Position numbers and translations under genes: made by a program
Notes under the pieces: generated by a model
The model's input: the letters and a program-made list of their open reading frames with translations, nothing else
What the model was told of the DNA's origin: nothing
Database searches by the model: none
Part shown: piece after piece, positions 60,880 through 64,000 of the stretch
Layout of the letters: each line of letters opens with the position of its first letter
How positions within the stretch are numbered: the stretch's first letter is position 1
Assembly (NCBI RefSeq): GCF_036898095.1
Contig: NC_090751.1
Span: 84,538,004-84,602,003 of the forward strand
DNA from: Palaemon carinicauda
Lineage: Eukaryota; Arthropoda; Malacostraca; Decapoda; Palaemonidae
Length of the DNA stretch: 64,000 nucleotides
Reading direction: 5' to 3'

Positions 60880-61432
60880 AGAACTTTAATGGGTTTCATT
60901 TTTAATACAATCCATGAGAGATTTACTGTGGTTCCTTTTTAATTCCATATAAGAGAGCTTAATTCGTTTCTTTTCTACTGTAATTAAAAAAAATAGAGAT
61001 TTAATAAGTTTCCTTTTTAATTCAAAAGAAAGTTTTGTTTTCTTTTTATTTCAAAATAAAAGAGCTTTAATATGTTTTCTTTTTAATTCGAAAGAAAGTT
61101 TTAATGTGTTTTCTTTTTATTTAAAAATAAAAGAGTTTTAATGTTTTCTTTTTAATTCAAAAGAGATTTAATGTGTCTCCTTTTTCATCTAACACAAGGG
61201 AGTTTCAATGTTTCCTTTATAATTCAAAATAAGATTGTTTTATTGTTTCCCTTTTTAATTCAAAACAAGAGAGCTTTAATGCGTTTCTTTGTTTAATTCA
61301 AAAGAGATTTTTTTTTAATTCAAAACAAAGTGTTCTAATGTTTCCCTTTTAATTCAAAACAAGAAGTTTTAATGTGTTTCCCTTTCAAACCGAAGAAGAT
61401 AGTTTTAATGTGTTTACTTTTTCAATTCAAAA
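60880..61432. repeat. Degenerate ~40-bp minisatellite, ~14 units
   Basis: The unit is close to AGAGTTTTAATGTGTTTCCT plus TTTTAATTCAAAACAAG. Unit length varies from ~35 to 45 because of T-run and A-run changes. Adjacent units share substitutions (AAAATAAAAGAG versus AAAACAAGAGAG groups), suggesting local amplification. Confidence 0.9.
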
Positions 61433-61814
61433 CACCATCATTACTGCACAAACTACAAATCACTACAAATCTTGTGCTATATGTAAATTCATCCTTACAA
61501 TAAAGAAGATACTAGTGATATTCCAAATCCCATCATTAGAATAAAACAATTCACGAAGATAAGACACTAAAATTCATATGCCAAGTTTTACAGCGGCAAA
61601 GACTCCGACAAAAAAATTCCCCCCAACAATAATCAAAGAGACTTGGGCTATTTCTGCGCCGTGAGGATTATCATCTTGTATGGGAAACACTTCGCAAATA
61701 CATCCAAACAGCCTTCGTAGGAAGTCGTAATTTCCAGCCAGACATTATAACGAATGGGCACTTTTTATACGTCTCTATCGATGCCAATAGCCAATTTTGC
61801 CATAAGGGGAAACG
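61433..61814. other. Unique DNA
   Basis: No supported feature. Confidence 0.5.
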
Positions 61815-61826
61815 GAAACGTGGTGA

Positions 61827-61904
<78 letters not shown>

Positions 61905-61915
61905 GTGGCGATAAA
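61815..61915. repeat. (GA)n microsatellite flanked by 16-bp direct repeats
   Basis: GAAACGTGGTGATAAA (61815-61830) and GAAACGTGGCGATAAA (61900-61915) bracket about 70 bases of GA. Confidence 0.92.
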
Positions 61916-61960
61916 AGGGGCGAGAGGGATCTGTGAATGTCAGCTGTCAATGAAAATAAA

Positions 61961-62460
61961 NNNNNNNNNNNNNNNNNNNNNNNNNNNNNNNNNNNNNNNN
62001 NNNNNNNNNNNNNNNNNNNNNNNNNNNNNNNNNNNNNNNNNNNNNNNNNNNNNNNNNNNNNNNNNNNNNNNNNNNNNNNNNNNNNNNNNNNNNNNNNNNN
62101 NNNNNNNNNNNNNNNNNNNNNNNNNNNNNNNNNNNNNNNNNNNNNNNNNNNNNNNNNNNNNNNNNNNNNNNNNNNNNNNNNNNNNNNNNNNNNNNNNNNN
62201 NNNNNNNNNNNNNNNNNNNNNNNNNNNNNNNNNNNNNNNNNNNNNNNNNNNNNNNNNNNNNNNNNNNNNNNNNNNNNNNNNNNNNNNNNNNNNNNNNNNN
62301 NNNNNNNNNNNNNNNNNNNNNNNNNNNNNNNNNNNNNNNNNNNNNNNNNNNNNNNNNNNNNNNNNNNNNNNNNNNNNNNNNNNNNNNNNNNNNNNNNNNN
62401 NNNNNNNNNNNNNNNNNNNNNNNNNNNNNNNNNNNNNNNNNNNNNNNNNNNNNNNNNNNN
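61961..62460. other. Assembly gap, exactly 500 N
   Basis: A second placeholder gap of the same size as the first. By eye the 45 bases before it do not match sequence after it, so no short overlap is evident here. Confidence 0.99.
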
Positions 62461-62754
62461 ATAGCTAAAGTCTCTCTTCTACCCTTACCAAGAGGAAAGT
62501 GGCACTGAACAATTACAGTGCAGTAACCCCTTGGGTGATGAAGAATTGTTTGGTAATCTGTGTTGTCAGGTGTATGAGGATAGAGGAGAATATGTAAAGA
62601 ATATGCCAGACTATTCAGTGTGTATGTAGGCAAAGGGAAAATGAACCGTAACCAGAGAGGAGGATCCAATGTAGTACTGTCTGGCCAGTCAAAAGACCCC
62701 ATAACTCTCTAGCGGTAGTATCTCAACGGGTGGCTGGTGCCCTGGCCAACCTAC
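62461..62754 (-). repeat. Family A distal part
   Basis: ATAGCTAAAGTCTCTCTTCT, GAAAGTGGCACTGAACAATT, CAGTAACCCCTTGGGTGATG, then CAGTCAAAAGACCCCATAAC and GTGGCTGGTGCCCTGGCCAA. From memory this segment lies beyond the CGAGTGTACCCTCAAGCAAG part of the same prawn repeat. In this window the link cannot be seen directly, because the connecting part would fall in the gap. Confidence 0.55.
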
Positions 62755-62756
62755 AT

Positions 62757-62879
62757 GTGCATGTATGTATGTGTATGTATATGTGTATGTATGTATGTGT
62801 ATGTGTATGTATATGTATGTATGTATATATATACATATATATGTAATATATATACACATACATATATACATATATATAC

Positions 62880-62955
<76 letters not shown>

Positions 62956-63036
62956 GTATATATTATATATATATATATATATTTATACATATATATGTAT
63001 ATATATACATATATATACACATACATACATACACAG
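62757..63036. repeat. (TATG)n/(TATACA)n/(TA)n long compound microsatellite
   Basis: About 280 bases of mixed TATG, TGTATA, TACATA and TA units. The arrangement is roughly symmetrical: TATG-rich at the left end and its complement, CATA-rich, at the right end. Confidence 0.9.
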
Positions 63037-63260
63037 CAATAGTCGATCCTATCATGATAATTTTCGAACGCAATGTTTGTGTATACTATAAACATGTTTG
63101 TATAAGAGGTACACTTCAACTTAGCAAAAGAGATATACGCATAAATTATTACGACAAATGTAAGCATGACTCTGGGATACCAACATAAACAAATTTCCAA
63201 AGAAATATTTGCGTAGTAACAGTATTTATATGCATATATGAAATGGGGTTTCAGACACTC

Positions 63261-63264
<4 letters not shown>
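63037..63264. other. Unique DNA
   Basis: No supported feature. Confidence 0.5.
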
Positions 63265-63313
<49 letters not shown>

Positions 63314-63316
63314 CTC

Positions 63317-63351
<35 letters not shown>

Positions 63352-63352
63352 T
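63265..63352. repeat. (CT)n microsatellite, interrupted
   Basis: CT run with two TGTCT breaks and one CC. Confidence 0.96.
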
Positions 63353-64000
63353 TTCGGGCAACATTTCCTCTCTGAAGAACCGAGGTATGGTTAGGAAAAA
63401 TATACAAAAAATATTTAGGTATAAATGCCTCTATAAAATGCATGTCCGGCAATACAACATCCCAATGTCCCTCACATATAATAATGTCCTGGCATTCCTG
63501 TTCGTATTTTTTAAAACCTATTTGATCCACAAATACCTTTTATTCCATCATATCATATATAAAATTATAAAACTATTTCTCAATTTTCCTGTTCAAGTTC
63601 ACATTAAAAATTACACAATGACACAGTACATGATCTGATTTTTTCATTCGAAAGGCTAACTAGAACGTTCAATACTCCCAGGTACGCTGCTAATTAGTGA
63701 CAGTCTTGTTCAAAATACTCTGACCATTTAAAGCTGAAGGATACTGAATATATTAATTCTATAATTAGCGACTGTATCACCTGAATCTACATCAAGCCAT
63801 TTCATGATGGGAAATTTGTAATAATATATGACAAAGTATCAGAGCCGAATATACTGTAGTTGAATCGGTTGAACTTCGAAAGTTCAAACTTGCAGCAAAT
63901 GTTTTTATGTTGAACAGGTTGACCTAAGCCTTTTTTAAAGTTTATATGAAATATATGTTTTGATGTTACCATTTAAAATAAAAATACTTTAATTGTTCAT
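63353..64000. other. Right flank, A+T-rich, no gene
   Basis: Short frames only. Nothing recognised. Confidence 0.5.

Noticed and set aside
61830..62702. Long frames crossing 61961-62460
   Set aside because: Also artefacts of the N gap.
62751..63530. 259-codon minus ORF rich in Tyr/Ile/His
   Set aside because: It is made of TATG/TA and GA/CT microsatellites joined by a short chance frame.

Overview
This is animal nuclear DNA. The window is A+T-rich and crowded with long (GA)n, (TA)n and (AAT)n microsatellites, decayed non-LTR retrotransposon pieces and short dispersed repeats. I found no bacterial-type gene organisation and no host protein-coding gene I could support. Several dispersed repeats match, from memory, families common in decapod crustaceans, closest to caridean prawns such as Palaemon. 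No search was run, so the species is an inference.

Layout. Positions 1-8781: low-complexity flank, a 1.6-kb minisatellite of 27-bp units (829-2460), then quiet A+T-rich DNA broken by GA and TA arrays. Positions 8782-22433 and 22934-36833 are the same ~13.7-kb sequence present twice, separated by exactly 500 N. The shared sequence ends at the last base before the gap and starts again at the first base after it. An unmerged overlap between two contigs (probably two haplotypes) explains this better than a biological tandem duplication. Positions 36834-64000: single-copy sequence with three further minisatellites (31, ~40 and ~63 bp units), a tRNA-related SINE, a foldback repeat, LINE 3'-end fragments, and a second 500-N gap (61961-62460).

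Recurring repeats, named here for convenience. Family A is anchored at an (AAT)n tail in most copies and truncated at the other end, so it behaves like a LINE/SINE. Family B is ~375 bp, ends in a short hairpin in its full-length copies, and carries nuclear-receptor-like motifs. Family C begins GCAGCCGTTTCTAG. Family D carries TTGACGGATCGCGTACAC. Coding remnants are pieces of non-LTR reverse transcriptases: an RT palm fragment on the minus strand in both copies, and C-terminal fragments at 17644, 32019, 49522 and 57230. All are interrupted by stops or frameshifts. Nothing here encodes a cooperating gene set; the informative content is repeat biology and assembly structure.
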